Assembly: GCF_039596395.1 (NCBI RefSeq)
Contig: NZ_JBCNJT010000002.1
Coordinates: 310,001 to 374,000 of the forward strand
Reading direction: 5' to 3'
Source: Fluviicola sp.
GTDB taxonomy: Bacteria; Bacteroidota; Bacteroidia; Flavobacteriales_D; Crocinitomicaceae
DNA length: 64,000 bases
Every line of letters begins with the position of its first letter. The stretch's first letter is position 1. The notes below the pieces were generated by a model. That model did not search any database, was not told the DNA's origin, and was given only the letters and a program-made list of their open reading frames with translations. Made by a program: the position numbers and the translations under genes. This document shows positions 63,695-64,000 of the stretch, in pieces.

Positions 63695-64000
63695 ATGAAG
63701 CTAATTTGTCTGATAGCACTTCTTTTTCCGCTTTCCCTGATGGGCCAATTGGTCACATCACCTCAAAGTGCTGCATCATTGGTTCAAAATACGCTTCTCG
63801 GACCCGGAGTTACCGTTTCAAATATTAATTATTCAGGAGCATCCGGGGCAATCGGAAAATTTACAGCAAACGGCACAAACCTGGGAATCAACTCAGGAAT
63901 TGTCATTACAACCGGAACCATTGCAAATAACGGAAGCGGCCCTCAAGGACCTAATAATTCCTCCAATTCCGGAGTAGACAACAACTATCCGGGTTTTGGC
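63695..64000 (+). CDS. Choice-of-anchor L domain surface protein (5' part, runs off window)
   Basis: 102 codons to the edge, open. Signal peptide MKLICLIALLFPLSLMGQ, then LVQNTLLGPGVTVSNINYSG, GAIGKFTANGTNLGINSGIV, and ITTGTIANNGSGPQGPNNSS, which is the start of the choice-of-anchor-L domain found in Bacteroidota surface proteins, many with a type B sorting domain at the C terminus. The C-terminal part is outside the window, so export by the type IX system is inferred. An overlapping ORF at 63637 in another frame lacks similarity and is rejected. Confidence 0.75.
   Translation, partial: MKLICLIALLFPLSLMGQLVTSPQSAASLVQNTLLGPGVTVSNINYSGASGAIGKFTANGTNLGINSGIVITTGTIANNGSGPQGPNNSSNSGVDNNYPGFG

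Noticed and set aside
63637-63828. 63-codon frame near the right edge
   Set aside because: The frame from 63695 has a signal peptide and a recognisable domain; this one does not.

Overview
The window is a Bacteroidota chromosome segment, most likely from the order Flavobacteriales and perhaps a Fluviicola/Crocinitomix-like lineage (the lineage is inference). The evidence is four complete or partial T9SS type B cell-surface proteins, three PorP/SprF-family proteins, a PorE-like OmpA protein, SpoIIE phosphatases fused to TPR or propeller sensors, A-rich leaders without clear Shine-Dalgarno sequences, and many copies of the Bacteroidota -7 promoter box TAnnTTTG. I see no tRNA, rRNA, CRISPR array, prophage or classical IS transposase.

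Region by region. 1-1349: the N-terminal part of a TPR/membrane/coiled-coil regulator, running off the left edge. 1547-3895: a T9SS-exported PKD protein. 4118-11974: nucleotide-sugar genes in two minus-strand groups, one with a UDP-HexNAc 6-dehydrogenase and a WbpB-like oxidoreductase, the other with a WbpE-like aminotransferase, UDP-glucose dehydrogenase, UDP-glucuronate decarboxylase and WbpD-like acetyltransferase. A PorP/SprF gene lies between them. Together they predict UDP-xylose and a diacetamido uronic acid donor. 12203-13684: a PBP4-type carboxypeptidase. 13947-19942: a plus-strand polysaccharide operon (GT4 glycosyltransferase, Wza-like lipoprotein, Wzc-like tyrosine kinase, RfbC, WecA-like initiating transferase).

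19967-20563: a small element with perfect 30-bp inverted ends carrying a GxxExxY (PD-(D/E)XK-like) gene broken by one in-frame TGA. Short relatives of its ends, without the gene, occur at 7676-7811 and 36101-36282. 20640-26063: lytic transglycosylase, UvrA, and a divergent aldo/keto reductase and HxlR pair. 26098-35011: a giant adhesin with PorP/SprF and PorE-like OmpA partners. 35363-43063: LOG-family protein, KdtA, an outer-membrane barrel-like protein, an FtsX permease with an unusual insertion, NamZ, a peroxiredoxin, a DsbA-like protein and PurE.

43193-47593: a second adhesin plus PorP/SprF pair (HYR repeats). 47641-50950: a PlsC-like acyltransferase and a TPR-SpoIIE phosphatase. 51190-55795: housekeeping genes (FluC/CrcB, PAP2, Obg, Adk, Hpt, PurK). 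55848-60119: a 1423-residue propeller, membrane, PAS and SpoIIE sensor. 60126-63574: a LolC/E-like permease that seems to start at AUU, RbfA, and an MsbA-like exporter. 63695-end: the start of a choice-of-anchor-L surface protein.

The main points to follow up are the GxxExxY element and its gene-less relatives, the apparent AUU start coupled to the rbfA stop, three genes whose -7 box lies only 4-6 nt from the ATG (predicted leaderless mRNAs), a palindrome midway between the divergent reductase/HxlR promoters, and the adhesin-PorP modules.
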